Source: Methanobacteriota archaeon
Lineage (GTDB): Archaea; Methanobacteriota; Methanobacteria; Methanobacteriales; Methanobacteriaceae
NCBI GenBank assembly: GCA_023434825.1
Contig: JAEYSH010000041.1
Location: 1-33,124, forward strand
Length of the DNA stretch: 33,124 bases
Direction: 5' to 3'
Each line of letters opens with the position of its first letter. Within the stretch, counting starts at the first letter, position 1. A model generated the notes under the pieces. It saw only the letters and a list, made by a program, of their open reading frames with translations, was not told where the DNA came from and searched no databases. This document shows positions 1 through 8,570 of this stretch, one piece after another. Made by a program: the position numbers and the translations under genes.

Positions 1-2
1 GG

Positions 3-368
3 GTTGCCCTTCTTAAAGAAGGAATAAATATTGATCCATTGCTTCATGATGCGGGAATAAGCATTGGCGAAATTCTATATAATGACCTTAAAGCTGAAAA
101 GATGGATAAATTCCTTGAAAATATTGCTGAATTTTGGGAAATAAACAAGTTAGGTACAATAAAAATAAGAAGTACAGAACCTTTAGTTATAAATGCCTAT
201 GACTGTTTTGAATGTGAAGATCTTCCTAAAATTGGTAGATCTGCATGTGCATTTGATTCAGGGGTTCTAGAAGCTGTTTTTTCAAAATACTTTGGACATG
301 ACGTTGGAGTTGATGAAGTCAAATGCTATGCCAAAGGCGATGAATACTGTTGTTTTGTCATTAAATAA
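3..368 (+). CDS. V4R-domain protein, 3' part
   Basis: The frame is open to the left edge, so the start lies outside the window and only about 121 residues are seen. The C-terminal part has the V4R (4-vinyl reductase) pattern: a Cys-containing ECEDLP segment, then CAFDSGVLEAVF, then a glycine/histidine turn, and a closing VKCYAKGDEYCCFVI strand with paired cysteines. V4R domains are small-molecule or metal binding modules; in methanogens many stand alone or follow regulatory domains. Which ligand is bound here cannot be told. The gene runs toward the hydrolase gene on the other strand, with 30 bases between the two stops. A TTG at 39 could be mistaken for a start, but coding continues upstream of it without a stop. 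Confidence 0.8.
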   Translation, partial: VALLKEGINIDPLLHDAGISIGEILYNDLKAEKMDKFLENIAEFWEINKLGTIKIRSTEPLVINAYDCFECEDLPKIGRSACAFDSGVLEAVFSKYFGHDVGVDEVKCYAKGDEYCCFVIK

Positions 369-398
369 AAATAAATAATTAATTGGAAATTAATCCAA

Positions 399-1142
399 TT
401 AGATACTTTTAAGAAATTGCAATATGGCATTAATTGTTTGTTGCTGCTGCTGTTCTCTTGTTATGGTACTGTTATTATCTCCAGCTTGAACACCATAATT
501 ACCATTATTATAATGATTACCACCTTCAATGGTAATGAAAGTTGTATTAGCCGGGAACTTGTTTTTATTTTCTTCTATATTTTGAACAGTTGTCAGGTTA
601 TCTAATGAACCTCTAATTGATAATGCACTAAATGTAGCATTTGAAGCATTTGTATTTGGATAAGACGCTAAATATATCATTCCATCAACTTTATCCTGAT
701 GATTTACAGCGTAATCTGATGCAAAAACACCACCTAAAGAATGGCCCATCATCACCCATTTACTTATCTCTGTGTGATTAGCTATTACACCATCAGCTTT
801 ATTAGAACCGAAAAATGCTAAATTAAAGGGCATTTTCACAATAATCGTAGTATATCCATTTTTTGCAAGCGAAGAGGCGATTACAGAGTATGCTTCTGGT
901 TGAACTTTACCCCCTGGATAAAAAATTACTCCAATGTCACTTTTCTTTCCAGTAGGAGTAAAAGTAATGTAATCATCAGTATTTATAACTGTATAAGCAC
1001 TAGTTGGGTTAAATGCAGCTAAAGCAGTGCTATCTGCATGATAATAATCTGAGACATAAACAGCAAAGCCAGCTATTACAATTAGAAATATAGCCAGTGT
1101 TATTATTCCTATTAGTTTCTTCTTAGAGTTTATATATTTCAT
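399..1142 (-). CDS. membrane-anchored alpha/beta hydrolase
   Basis: A 247-residue alpha/beta hydrolase. Residues about 9-30 form one hydrophobic helix, so the catalytic domain is probably held outside the membrane. The nucleophile elbow GHSLGG places the serine at residue 135; the likely acid is Asp181 (after RGS) and the likely base is His210 in EGGNH. FYPGGKV near residue 75 fits an oxyanion-hole strand. Substrate unknown; esterase or lipase-like activity is inferred. A run of five Gln (231-235), coded by CAG/CAA repeats, lies near the C-terminus. A good ribosome binding site (GGAGATTA) precedes the ATG, and the start is only 26 bases after the fdhB stop on the same strand, so it may be the last gene of the cbiL-fdhAB transcript. 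Confidence 0.8.
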   Translation of the reverse strand: MKYINSKKKLIGIITLAIFLIVIAGFAVYVSDYYHADSTALAAFNPTSAYTVINTDDYITFTPTGKKSDIGVIFYPGGKVQPEAYSVIASSLAKNGYTTIIVKMPFNLAFFGSNKADGVIANHTEISKWVMMGHSLGGVFASDYAVNHQDKVDGMIYLASYPNTNASNATFSALSIRGSLDNLTTVQNIEENKNKFPANTTFITIEGGNHYNNGNYGVQAGDNNSTITREQQQQQTINAILQFLKSI

Positions 1143-1168
1143 TTTAATCTCCTATTCAGCTATAAAGA

Positions 1169-2359
1169 TTATTTGTTATCTAAATATGAAAATGGGGGCT
1201 TTTTATCATCTACACCGGGAGTATAATTGAAAATTTCCCTTATTTTAATGTTAATTTCATGACTAATTTTAGAAAGTGGAATATCGGCAGGACATACTTC
1301 TTCACATTGTCCACAATTTATGCATGAATCTGCCATGTGCATTAGTCGTTCCATATGGAATAAGGGCTTTGGCGGGATTTCAGTGTTATTAACCCATTCT
1401 GGAATTTCAGAGGTTAAACTGCATTCATTGCAGTAACATATCGGACATGCTTCCTTGCATCCAAAGCATTTAATGCACTTTGCAAGTTCATCGTCATAAT
1501 TAAAAAGTATTGATAAAAAATCACCGGCAACATGAGTAAATTGTTCATTCTGCCATTTTTTAGCAAGATTAACCATGATTTTATCTATTTTTTTTCGTTC
1601 TTCAATACCTTCATCAGGAGCGTTTTTCAAGGACAAAATATCTTTTTTAGAAGCCTCTTCAAGAATTTCTGCTCCTTTTTTTGAAAATACCTCTATAAAT
1701 GTAAATTTTCCTTCAAATCCCTTAATAACGCCCCAATTTCCAAATGCAATATCAGACATTTCAGGTATATTAAACTCACATCTCATACAATTTTGTCTGC
1801 GTCCGTTTCCCTGGCTTTCAAGCGCGTCAATACTGAATTCTTCCTTCTCATTTCCTTCGATTTCAAATATAAATTTACCGTTGCTTATTTCTTCATTAAA
1901 AACCATGTCCGGATTAATTCCATTGCTTTCAAGTGTCTTTCGAGTAGGAACTGGAGGTAAAGTACCGCCACAATTAATTCCCATCATAATTAAATTATCT
2001 TTATCTATTTTTTCCCTTTTTATTAACTCATTAATGGCCATTGCATCACAGGGCTTGGTTGTTACCGCGATTTTAATATCCTTCGCGCCGTCAAGATATT
2101 TTTCAATGATCTTGGCCATATTAAGAGTTCCACAATGGAGTGAACCTGCTGATTCCAGTATTTCTTCTGGCTTATTAATTAAAACAGGGACAGCATCATA
2201 TAGATCAGCGCCGCTTTTAACTGCTAAAACTGCATCAATGATTCCCTCTTCAAGCATGAATTTCATTAAAGCCGTTAATGATCCACCACATTCTCCATTT
2301 TCTGCTATTTCCTGGCTTTTCGCCACAGAATAAAATTTATCATTTATTTGAATCATCAT
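1169..2359 (-). CDS. fdhB: formate dehydrogenase beta subunit (F420-dependent)
   Basis: 396 residues, normal length for FdhB. This subunit passes electrons from formate, oxidised by FdhA, to coenzyme F420 through FAD and iron-sulfur clusters in the cytoplasm. The first two thirds match the F420 hydrogenase/dehydrogenase beta (FrhB/FdhB) family, with ENGECGGSLTAL near residue 20 and CDAMAINEL near 105. Two ferredoxin-type cluster motifs lie near the C-terminus: CIKCFGCKEACPICYC (about 290-305) and CINCGQCEEVCP (about 345-356). The gene overlaps the fdhA stop by four bases (ATGA), the usual sign of translational coupling and of an FdhAB complex. A long open frame on the opposite strand (1575-2333) is a shadow of this gene. 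Confidence 0.95.
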   Translation of the reverse strand: MMIQINDKFYSVAKSQEIAENGECGGSLTALMKFMLEEGIIDAVLAVKSGADLYDAVPVLINKPEEILESAGSLHCGTLNMAKIIEKYLDGAKDIKIAVTTKPCDAMAINELIKREKIDKDNLIMMGINCGGTLPPVPTRKTLESNGINPDMVFNEEISNGKFIFEIEGNEKEEFSIDALESQGNGRRQNCMRCEFNIPEMSDIAFGNWGVIKGFEGKFTFIEVFSKKGAEILEEASKKDILSLKNAPDEGIEERKKIDKIMVNLAKKWQNEQFTHVAGDFLSILFNYDDELAKCIKCFGCKEACPICYCNECSLTSEIPEWVNNTEIPPKPLFHMERLMHMADSCINCGQCEEVCPADIPLSKISHEINIKIREIFNYTPGVDDKKPPFSYLDNK

Positions 2360-4434
2360 TCCACCTTTTTTATATTTGCAAATGACTTTTCAATTTTTGC
2401 AGAACACATTTTAAGAGAAGGCATTTTTGATACTGGATCAAGCTCTTCGCCACATGTTAATACATTCACCACTTCTTCTCCTTCTGCAAAGTGGAAAGGA
2501 ATGAATATAACTCCTTTCATTATATCTGGAGTTATTTTAGCTTTAATTTCAATTTCTCCTACCGAAGTCGAGATTTTCAATCTTTGATTATTTTTTATCC
2601 CTAATTTTTCTGCATCTTCATTATTTATTTCCACATAGCTTTCTGGATACTGTTCTATAAGAGTTTTAGACCTCATAGTCATTGTACCTGTTTGAAAATG
2701 AAAAATAACTCTTCCAGTTGTTAAAATAAATGGATATTTCTGATTTAAATATTCATCAACATTATTGGGTTCAATATTGTAAAAAACACCCTTCCCATCA
2801 GCAGTTGGGAATTTTTCAGAATGTAGAATTACTGTCCCTGGATGATCCTCTGAAGGGCACGGCCATTGCAAACCTTCAGGCTTATTTACCCTTGAAATAT
2901 TCATACCTGCATATTGAGGTGTCAATTTCCTTATTTCATTGAAAATTTCCTCTGAACTTTCAAAATTAAATAAATCTGAACCCATTTTACGTGCCAGAGC
3001 ACTTATTATCATCCAATCTTCCATAGATTTACCCGGCGGATCCACTGCCTTTCTTACACGCCTTACTCTTCTTTCAGTGTTGGTAAAAGTACCGTTTTTT
3101 TCTGCAAAACATGCAGAAGGCAGCACAAAATCAGCGAGTTCAGCAGTTTCAGTTAAAAAAATATCCTGAACTACCAGAAGTTCCAACTTTTCCAGAGATT
3201 TCTTAACATGGCCAAGATCCGGGTCTGCGACCATTGGATTTTCACCCATCAAATATAAACCTTTAATATTTCCTTCATAAGCTGCTTCCATCATTTCTGA
3301 AAGCTGAAGGCCTGGTAAAAAGTTCAATTCATCACAATTCCATAAATCTTCCATTTTTTCCCTATTTTCATCAATTGCAACTTTTTGATAACCTGGATAA
3401 AAATAAGGGAGAACTCCCATGTCACAGGAGCCCTGAACATTATTTTGGCCTCTTAAGGGGTTTAGTCCTGACCCCTTCTTTCCAATATTGCCTGTTAGCA
3501 TGGTTAAATTAGAAAGAGAAATAACATTATCTGTACCATTTACATGTTCAGTTATTCCAAGACAATAAAGGATAACAGCACTTTCTGCTCCTGCATACAT
3601 TAATGCAGCTTCTTTTATCAGTTCTTTAGGAGTACCAGTAATTTTTTCTGCTTCTTGAGGAGTATAACTTTTTATAAATTCCTTCAATTCCTCATAATTG
3701 CTGGTTCTTTTCTCTATAAAGTCTCTATCTTCAAGTCCCTCATCAATTATGACATTCATAAGGGCATTTATAAGAGAAACATCAGTTCCAGGCCTAAGAG
3801 GTAAAAATAAGTCTGAAAACCGGGCGATACTTGTATATCTTGGGTCAATTACTATAATTTTGGCTCCATTTTTCTTAGCTCTTAGAACCCTTCTTCCAAT
3901 TAGAGGGTGTTGCTCAAGCGGATTTGAACCAATAATAAAAATACAATCAGATTCTTCCAAATCCTCAATGGAATTGGTCATGGCTCCAGATCCAAAAGTA
4001 AGATTTAATCCTATAACTGAGGGACCATGACATAAATTTGCACAGTTATCAACGTTATTTGTGCCTATTACTGTGCGTGCAAACTTTTGAAAAACATAGT
4101 TATCTTCGTTGGTGCATCTTGCTGAACCTAAAAAACCGAGGGCATCGGGATCCTCATCTTTAATTTCCTTAAATTTAGAGGCAATTAAAGTAAGGGTTTC
4201 ATCCCATCCCGCTTCTCTAAATTCACCATTTTCTTTAATAAGTGGAGTTTTAAGTCGATCTTCACGATGTATAAATTCATATGAATAATTTCCTTTAGGA
4301 CAAAGCTTCCCTTCGTTCAAAGGACTCCTTTTCCATGGCTCCACGCCTTTTACCTTGCCGTCAACACTGACAAGATTTAAACCACATCCACTTCCACAAT
4401 ACGGGCATATTGTGGGTGTGAAATTCATTTCCAA
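2356..4434 (-). CDS. fdhA: formate dehydrogenase alpha subunit, Cys type
   Basis: 692 residues, full length. This is the molybdopterin catalytic subunit, oxidising formate to CO2. The N-terminal [4Fe-4S] motif uses Cys10, Cys13, Cys17 and Cys45, followed by Lys47. The metal ligand is Cys135 in NLCHGPS, where many formate dehydrogenases carry selenocysteine, so this is a non-selenium enzyme. The usual bis-MGD binding segments follow (for example IGSNPLEQHPLIGRRVL and LRGQNNVQGSCDMG), and the C-terminal molydopterin-binding domain is complete. The start chosen is TTG at 4434, six bases after GGGGGT; an ATG two codons further (4428) is possible. It lies 36 bases after cbiL on the same strand. 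No formate transporter gene is seen in this window. Confidence 0.95.
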   Translation of the reverse strand: MEMNFTPTICPYCGSGCGLNLVSVDGKVKGVEPWKRSPLNEGKLCPKGNYSYEFIHREDRLKTPLIKENGEFREAGWDETLTLIASKFKEIKDEDPDALGFLGSARCTNEDNYVFQKFARTVIGTNNVDNCANLCHGPSVIGLNLTFGSGAMTNSIEDLEESDCIFIIGSNPLEQHPLIGRRVLRAKKNGAKIIVIDPRYTSIARFSDLFLPLRPGTDVSLINALMNVIIDEGLEDRDFIEKRTSNYEELKEFIKSYTPQEAEKITGTPKELIKEAALMYAGAESAVILYCLGITEHVNGTDNVISLSNLTMLTGNIGKKGSGLNPLRGQNNVQGSCDMGVLPYFYPGYQKVAIDENREKMEDLWNCDELNFLPGLQLSEMMEAAYEGNIKGLYLMGENPMVADPDLGHVKKSLEKLELLVVQDIFLTETAELADFVLPSACFAEKNGTFTNTERRVRRVRKAVDPPGKSMEDWMIISALARKMGSDLFNFESSEEIFNEIRKLTPQYAGMNISRVNKPEGLQWPCPSEDHPGTVILHSEKFPTADGKGVFYNIEPNNVDEYLNQKYPFILTTGRVIFHFQTGTMTMRSKTLIEQYPESYVEINNEDAEKLGIKNNQRLKISTSVGEIEIKAKITPDIMKGVIFIPFHFAEGEEVVNVLTCGEELDPVSKMPSLKMCSAKIEKSFANIKKVE

Positions 4435-4470
4435 AGCCTTACCCCCTAATGGCTTTAAATGTTGTTTAAA

Positions 4471-5172
4471 CTATTTTTTATCCTTGAATTTAACAATTGT
4501 TGTTGAAAGATATTTCTTATTATTTGAAAATCCTTCAAATATTGTTTCATCTTTCATGCTGCAGTTTTGCACTGATATAACTTCTTTATCCCTCTTATCA
4601 TTATTAATCATTTCTGAAAGCATTTCAGAATGCCTTGAAGTTTTCATTATAACGAAAGTATCACCGTGTTGAAGGATTTGAGGTAATCTTTCATCCACTT
4701 TTGGAACAATTACCATAATTTCGTCTTTTTCAGCTAAAGAAATTTTAGCACTGGCTGCACATCCGGTAAAAGAAGTAATTCCCGGAATAATTAATGTATC
4801 ATAATCTAGATCTTTTATCCGTTTAAACACATAAGAAAAGGTACTGAAAACAGTTGGATCTCCAAGAGTTATGAAAGCAACATCCATTCCAGCATCTAAT
4901 TTTTCTGCTATTAGTTCTGCAGCTTCATCCCAGTATTCCTGAAGTTTCTTTTCATCCTCTATCATTGGAAAAAGCGGTTCAATGGTTTCATATTCACTTT
5001 TTCGATCATCAAGTATGCTTTGAACAATTGATAAAGCCAGACTTGGCTTTGATTCCTTTGATTTTGGTGCGCATATTACATTAACATCGTGTAATGCTTT
5101 AACAGCTTTGACTGTCAAAAGATCGGGTTCTCCCGGCCCAACACCAATGCCTATAAATTTCCCTTTTTTCAT
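4471..5172 (-). CDS. cbiL: cobalt-factor II C20-methyltransferase
   Basis: 233 residues, normal for CbiL/CobI. A SAM-dependent tetrapyrrole methyltransferase that methylates C20 of cobalt-factor II in the anaerobic, cobalt-early corrin pathway. The family N-terminus GIGVGPGEPDLLTVKA is present, as are CAPKSKESKPSLAL, LGDPTVFSTF (near residue 105) and IPGITSFTGCAASA (about 133-146). The start at ATG 5172 has an AGAGGTTAA ribosome binding site about eight bases upstream. Methanogens need cobamides for the Mtr methyltransferase. Here cbiL heads a possible operon with fdhA, fdhB and a hydrolase. The leader region upstream is filled by a hairpin string (5214-5339); I see no B12-box sequence there. 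Confidence 0.93.
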   Translation of the reverse strand: MKKGKFIGIGVGPGEPDLLTVKAVKALHDVNVICAPKSKESKPSLALSIVQSILDDRKSEYETIEPLFPMIEDEKKLQEYWDEAAELIAEKLDAGMDVAFITLGDPTVFSTFSYVFKRIKDLDYDTLIIPGITSFTGCAASAKISLAEKDEIMVIVPKVDERLPQILQHGDTFVIMKTSRHSEMLSEMINNDKRDKEVISVQNCSMKDETIFEGFSNNKKYLSTTIVKFKDKK

Positions 5173-5213
5173 AGATTTAACCTCTAAAAATATTTATTAT
5201 ATTTTTGGGGTTC

Positions 5214-5339
5214 AAAAAACCTGAAAGGTTTTTTTAAACCTCTAAAATTCATAATTTTAGTGGCCGTCGAACACAATAGTGTTCGGGCCATCGAAAGCAA
5301 AGCTTTCAAATGGTTCAGAAAAACGCCCATGCGTTTTTC
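5214..5339. repeat. string of five hairpins upstream of cbiL
   Basis: Five palindromes follow each other with short linkers: 5214-5234 (9-bp arms AAAAAACCT/AGGTTTTTT, loop GAA); 5242-5260 (8-bp arms CTAAAATT/AATTTTAG, loop CAT); 5268-5285 (7-bp arms CGAACAC/GTGTTCG, loop AATA), extended by TGGCC 5261-5265 pairing with GGCCA 5286-5290; 5293-5307 (6-bp arms GAAAGC/GCTTTC, loop AAA); 5318-5339 (9-bp arms GAAAAACGC/GCGTTTTTC, loop CCAT). All arms are perfect. In every unit the A-rich arm comes first. The string probably lies in the leader of cbiL, since an AT-rich TATA-like stretch on the minus strand lies just beyond it (about 5362-5380). Confidence 0.85.
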
Positions 5340-5435
5340 TTCAACTCCAATAACCTTAAATTTTAATTATAAGCTTTAATATGTGATTGATTTAGTAATA
5401 ACAATATAACCAATTATTTAATTTGAAAGTTTATC

Positions 5436-5443
5436 TATTTATA
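5436..5443 (+). promoter_or_regulatory. TATA box of helicase gene
   Basis: TATTTATA centred about 22-27 bases before the two candidate ATGs (5461, 5467) and no ribosome binding site between, so the transcript is probably leaderless or nearly so. Assigned by position only. Confidence 0.4.
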
Positions 5444-5460
5444 GCATTATCAAAATATAA

Positions 5461-7260
5461 ATGATTATGGATAATGGCTTTTTTTGCAGCGAATGTAAAA
5501 TGATAAAACAAAGATGTGTATGCTCCTTAAATAACGCAAAAAACAACAAGGCAGCAGGAATTTCCACAGAAGATAAAGAAAAGCTTAAAGATGAAAATCC
5601 CCGTATTGATAGTACTATTATTGATAATTTCCCCTTTGAAAAGCCTAGAGAAGGGCAGTTGGAAATAATATCAAAAATACAGAATGCAATTGATGATGGA
5701 TTCAAATTCATAGTCTTAGAAGCAGGAACTGGTACTGGAAAGTCAGCAATAGCAACAACGCTATCTAAAATTTACTCACCAGCATATATTCTAACCATGA
5801 CAAAGCAGTTGCAGTCACAATACGCAAATGAATTTTCATATCCCCTGGTAAAGGGTAGAGGGAATTTTTCGTGTAAATCAGCTAATTTAGAAGCTAGTTG
5901 TGACACAGGAGTTTGTCAAACAACTCCCCAATCCCAGAAATTCTCCTGCGAATTTGGAGTAAGCCCAAAAGAAGCAGAACAATCATTTTTTGCTTTTGAA
6001 GATAGTGGAGGGCTTCCTTACTATTTTAAATCTCCAGATAGATGTAATTACTGGGAACAGAAATCAGATGCTGTAAACAGCGATATTACATTAATGAATT
6101 ATGACTATGCTCTTTTAGAACTAAATTATGTAAGGCATTTTCCAAAAAGGGAGTTTATGGTCCTTGACGAAGCGCATAACATTGAAAACAAGCTCATGAA
6201 CCGGATGGAAGTTAACCTCATTAACCATAGTTTGGAAAAAGACATTAAAAAAACAATTCCTCCTCAAATGTTAAACTTTGAAGACCCTGAAGATTGGATA
6301 ATTTTTATAGAAATACTTTACAATGCCTACAAAGACATAAATACTAAAAATTTGGCTAAAAATAGGGCAGATCGAATATTAAGCACTCGTTTCAGATTAG
6401 GCGAACTTTTAAATAATTTAGAAGATAACGCAGAAAACTGGGTGGTTGATCCAACCCCTGGAGGCGTTTCTTTCAAACCGTTAAAGATTGATACTTACGC
6501 CAAAAATATGTTATTTAAACACGCAGAAGTTTGCCTCCTGATGAGCGCGACAGTTTTAGATCATCGATTGTTCTGTAAATGGCTTGGAATTGATTATAAT
6601 GAAGCATTTTCAATTAAAGTAAAAAGTAATTTCCCCGCATCAAGAAGGCCCGTTTACATAAAACCTGTTGGGAACATGTCTCAACGTTCTATAAAATTTA
6701 CAGCGCCCAAAACTATTCCAATACTTAAAAGGATAATAGAACATCACAAAAGAGAAAAAGGATTGATTCACACCCACAATTACAAGTGTCAAAAATATAT
6801 TCTGGATCATCTGGATAATCCACGCCTCATGGGCCACACACCAGTTAATAGAGAAATGAAGTTGATGCAATTTGAAAAAACAAACAAGCCTATGGTTCTT
6901 GTAAGTCCCTCAATGAGTGAAGGTGTAGATTTACCATATGAAAAGTGTCAATTTCAGGTAATTTATAAAATACCATTCCCTTATCTTGGAGATAAGCAGA
7001 TAAACAAAAGGAAACATATTGACCCCAAATGGTATGCTTATAAAACCATAATGACTCTTGTACAAGCTTATGGTCGTGGAATGCGTGCTGAAGATGATTT
7101 CTGCGCTACTTATATCCTTGATGGAAATGTAAACATGTTATTTAATAACCCGCTTTATAAAGCGCTTGTACCACGCGGATTTAAAGAAGCTATTGATGCT
7201 CAGGAAGACTGGATGGTAGAAGAAAAGCTTCCTAAAGAAGATTCTAAAATCAAAAATTAA
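5461..7260 (+). CDS. XPD/DinG-family superfamily 2 DNA helicase
   Basis: 599 residues. An ATP-dependent DNA helicase of the Fe-S XPD/DinG group, expected to unwind 5'-3' in repair. Walker A is EAGTGTGKSA (about 87-96), the DEAH box is at 236-239, and motif VI is QAYGRGMR (near 535). Between motifs I and II, Cys138, Cys147, Cys152 and Cys195 are placed like the four ligands of the XPD Fe-S cluster (Cys163 is extra). Before the helicase core is a small Cys cluster, Cys9-x2-Cys12 and Cys19-x-Cys21, probably a zinc-binding knuckle. No ribosome binding site precedes ATG 5461 or ATG 5467; a leaderless message is likely. It ends one base before the stop of the opposing YdeI-like gene. Confidence 0.9.
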   Translation: MIMDNGFFCSECKMIKQRCVCSLNNAKNNKAAGISTEDKEKLKDENPRIDSTIIDNFPFEKPREGQLEIISKIQNAIDDGFKFIVLEAGTGTGKSAIATTLSKIYSPAYILTMTKQLQSQYANEFSYPLVKGRGNFSCKSANLEASCDTGVCQTTPQSQKFSCEFGVSPKEAEQSFFAFEDSGGLPYYFKSPDRCNYWEQKSDAVNSDITLMNYDYALLELNYVRHFPKREFMVLDEAHNIENKLMNRMEVNLINHSLEKDIKKTIPPQMLNFEDPEDWIIFIEILYNAYKDINTKNLAKNRADRILSTRFRLGELLNNLEDNAENWVVDPTPGGVSFKPLKIDTYAKNMLFKHAEVCLLMSATVLDHRLFCKWLGIDYNEAFSIKVKSNFPASRRPVYIKPVGNMSQRSIKFTAPKTIPILKRIIEHHKREKGLIHTHNYKCQKYILDHLDNPRLMGHTPVNREMKLMQFEKTNKPMVLVSPSMSEGVDLPYEKCQFQVIYKIPFPYLGDKQINKRKHIDPKWYAYKTIMTLVQAYGRGMRAEDDFCATYILDGNVNMLFNNPLYKALVPRGFKEAIDAQEDWMVEEKLPKEDSKIKN

Positions 7261-7261
7261 T

Positions 7262-7840
7262 TTAAAATGGCTTTTTATTCTCTGCAGCAAGTATTACTAC
7301 CTTTTCAATCCTATTTTTCCTTGTAATTTCTCTTTTTGCTGTTTTAATCCAGTAAAGGATTTGTTTTTTACTTGAATCTCCAAATGCTTCAAAATTATTT
7401 TTTGCAATGACATTAGAATCTAGAGCTTCTTTTAAATCAGGAGGAATGATCATTTTTTCTATATCGTCTAAAAAATACCATGAACCATCCTTTTTAGCCA
7501 CTTCAACTTTTTCAAGACCTGCAGGCATCATTAATCCATTTTCCATAAGATTTTTAATTCGCTGCTTGTTTAATTTTGACCAGATGCTTCCTGTTTTTCT
7601 TGGAGTGAAAATCTGCATGTAGCGTTCTTCATCAATAGCATTAACTTTGCTATCAATCCAACCAAAGCTAAGAGCTTCTTCAACTGCTTCTTCATATGAA
7701 ACGGTTGGTTTTCCACTTCCTTTTTTATAATAAATAAGCCAAATACCTGGAGAATTCGAATGATTATCTTCAAGCCACTGATGCCATTCCTCACGTGTTT
7801 TAGCTTCAATGCGCTGGAATCCATCCATTTTATTTGCCAT
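7262..7840 (-). CDS. YdeI/OmdA family protein
   Basis: 192 residues of the YdeI/OmpD-associated (OmdA) family, soluble, of unclear biochemical role; some bacterial members are tied to peptide or bacteriocin resistance. Family hallmarks seen: the N-terminal stretch with WHQWLEDNH and GIWLIYYKK, the central YEEAVEEALSFGWIDSKV (about 49-66), and FTPRKTGSIWSKLNKQRI (about 79-96). The C-terminal half has the helical part with PPDLKEAL and a WIKTAKR segment near residue 165. It is convergent with the helicase and only one base separates the stops, so neither gene has its own spacer for termination. A 92-residue frame over the same bases on the same strand is a shadow. Confidence 0.88.
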   Translation of the reverse strand: MANKMDGFQRIEAKTREEWHQWLEDNHSNSPGIWLIYYKKGSGKPTVSYEEAVEEALSFGWIDSKVNAIDEERYMQIFTPRKTGSIWSKLNKQRIKNLMENGLMMPAGLEKVEVAKKDGSWYFLDDIEKMIIPPDLKEALDSNVIAKNNFEAFGDSSKKQILYWIKTAKREITRKNRIEKVVILAAENKKPF

Positions 7841-7870
7841 ATATTCAAATATATTTTAAAAATTAAATAT

Positions 7871-8218
7871 TTATTCCTTCGTTAAAGGAAGTTTACTTAT
7901 ATTCCAACCCACAAATCCGCCATTAATATTATGAGCTTTTTTAAAGCCAGATTGCCTCATTTGGCTTAGGAAATATCCTCCCCTCACTCCAGATTTACAG
8001 TAAATGACATATTCCTTTTCTTTATCCAGATCTTCAACTTTTTTCTGGAATTGATGTCCTTCATAGTGCAAATTTAGAGCGCCTGGAATGTGTCCAGTAT
8101 TAAATTCAGCATCAGATCGAATATCAAGAATTGCAAAATCAGGGTCATTTTCACGTTCTTTAATTAATTTTAAAGCATTTTGAGGCGAAATTGTATCCAT
8201 TATTTGATTATCAACCAT
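7871..8218 (-). CDS. single-domain rhodanese-like protein
   Basis: 115 residues, one rhodanese domain, cytoplasmic. The active-site loop CKSGVRG carries the catalytic Cys74, so it should be able to hold a persulfide. The other family segments are LDIRSDAEFNTGHIPGALNL (about 31-50) and NINGGFVGW near the C-terminus. It could carry sulfur for thiolation or Fe-S assembly, or act in sulfide detoxification; the context does not decide. The ATG at 8218 is preceded by a full GGAGGT site (8224-8229). It lies 30 bases downstream of the YdeI-like gene's start on the same strand, so YdeI-like could follow it on one message. Confidence 0.9.
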   Translation of the reverse strand: MVDNQIMDTISPQNALKLIKERENDPDFAILDIRSDAEFNTGHIPGALNLHYEGHQFQKKVEDLDKEKEYVIYCKSGVRGGYFLSQMRQSGFKKAHNINGGFVGWNISKLPLTKE

Positions 8219-8376
8219 ATTAAACCTCCAAAAATATTTTTCTTACTTATTTTATGAACATTAAAACAAAAGTAATTAATTATTTAATTAAAATTTAAGT
8301 TTATTTAACCGATAAGAGATTTATTACTTTAAAATTAGATGAAATTTAATAGAATTAGCTGAAATTTTTCTACCGA

Positions 8377-8438
8377 GTCTAAAAACTTGTTTTTAGACGA
8401 GGAGTTTTTTGATCAATCCTTTTTTCCCCGAAAAAAGG
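8377..8438. repeat. two hairpins downstream of tRNA-Arg
   Basis: Two palindromes follow the 3' end of the minus-strand tRNA gene. 8418-8438 has 8-bp arms CCTTTTTT/AAAAAAGG with loop CCCCG. 8377-8398 has 10-bp arms GTCTAAAAAC/GTTTTTAGAC with a TT loop (9 bp if the loop is CTTG); flanking CC at 8373-8374 can pair with GG at 8401-8402. They may help end or process the tRNA transcript, or be members of the same hairpin class as the strings at 5214 and 26118. Confidence 0.7.
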
Positions 8439-8445
8439 TTGAATA

Positions 8446-8520
<75 letters not shown>

Positions 8521-8570
8521 ATAAAAAAATTAATAAAAAAAGTTTACAGTAATAGCTTTAACTTTCTTCA

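Noticed and set aside
1575..2333. 252-residue open frame on the plus strand opposite fdhB
   Set aside because: Shadow of fdhB; composition rich in Ser/Pro/Leu with no known motif, and fdhB is certain.
4025..4040. Selenocysteine codon in fdhA
   Set aside because: The codon at the active site encodes Cys (NLCHGPS), not TGA, so the gene is the Cys form.
5173..5460. Cobalamin riboswitch before cbiL
   Set aside because: No B12-box-like sequence; the region is a row of simple independent hairpins.
7570..7848. 92-residue frame overlapping the YdeI-like gene on the same strand
   Set aside because: Other frame of a gene whose family match is clear.
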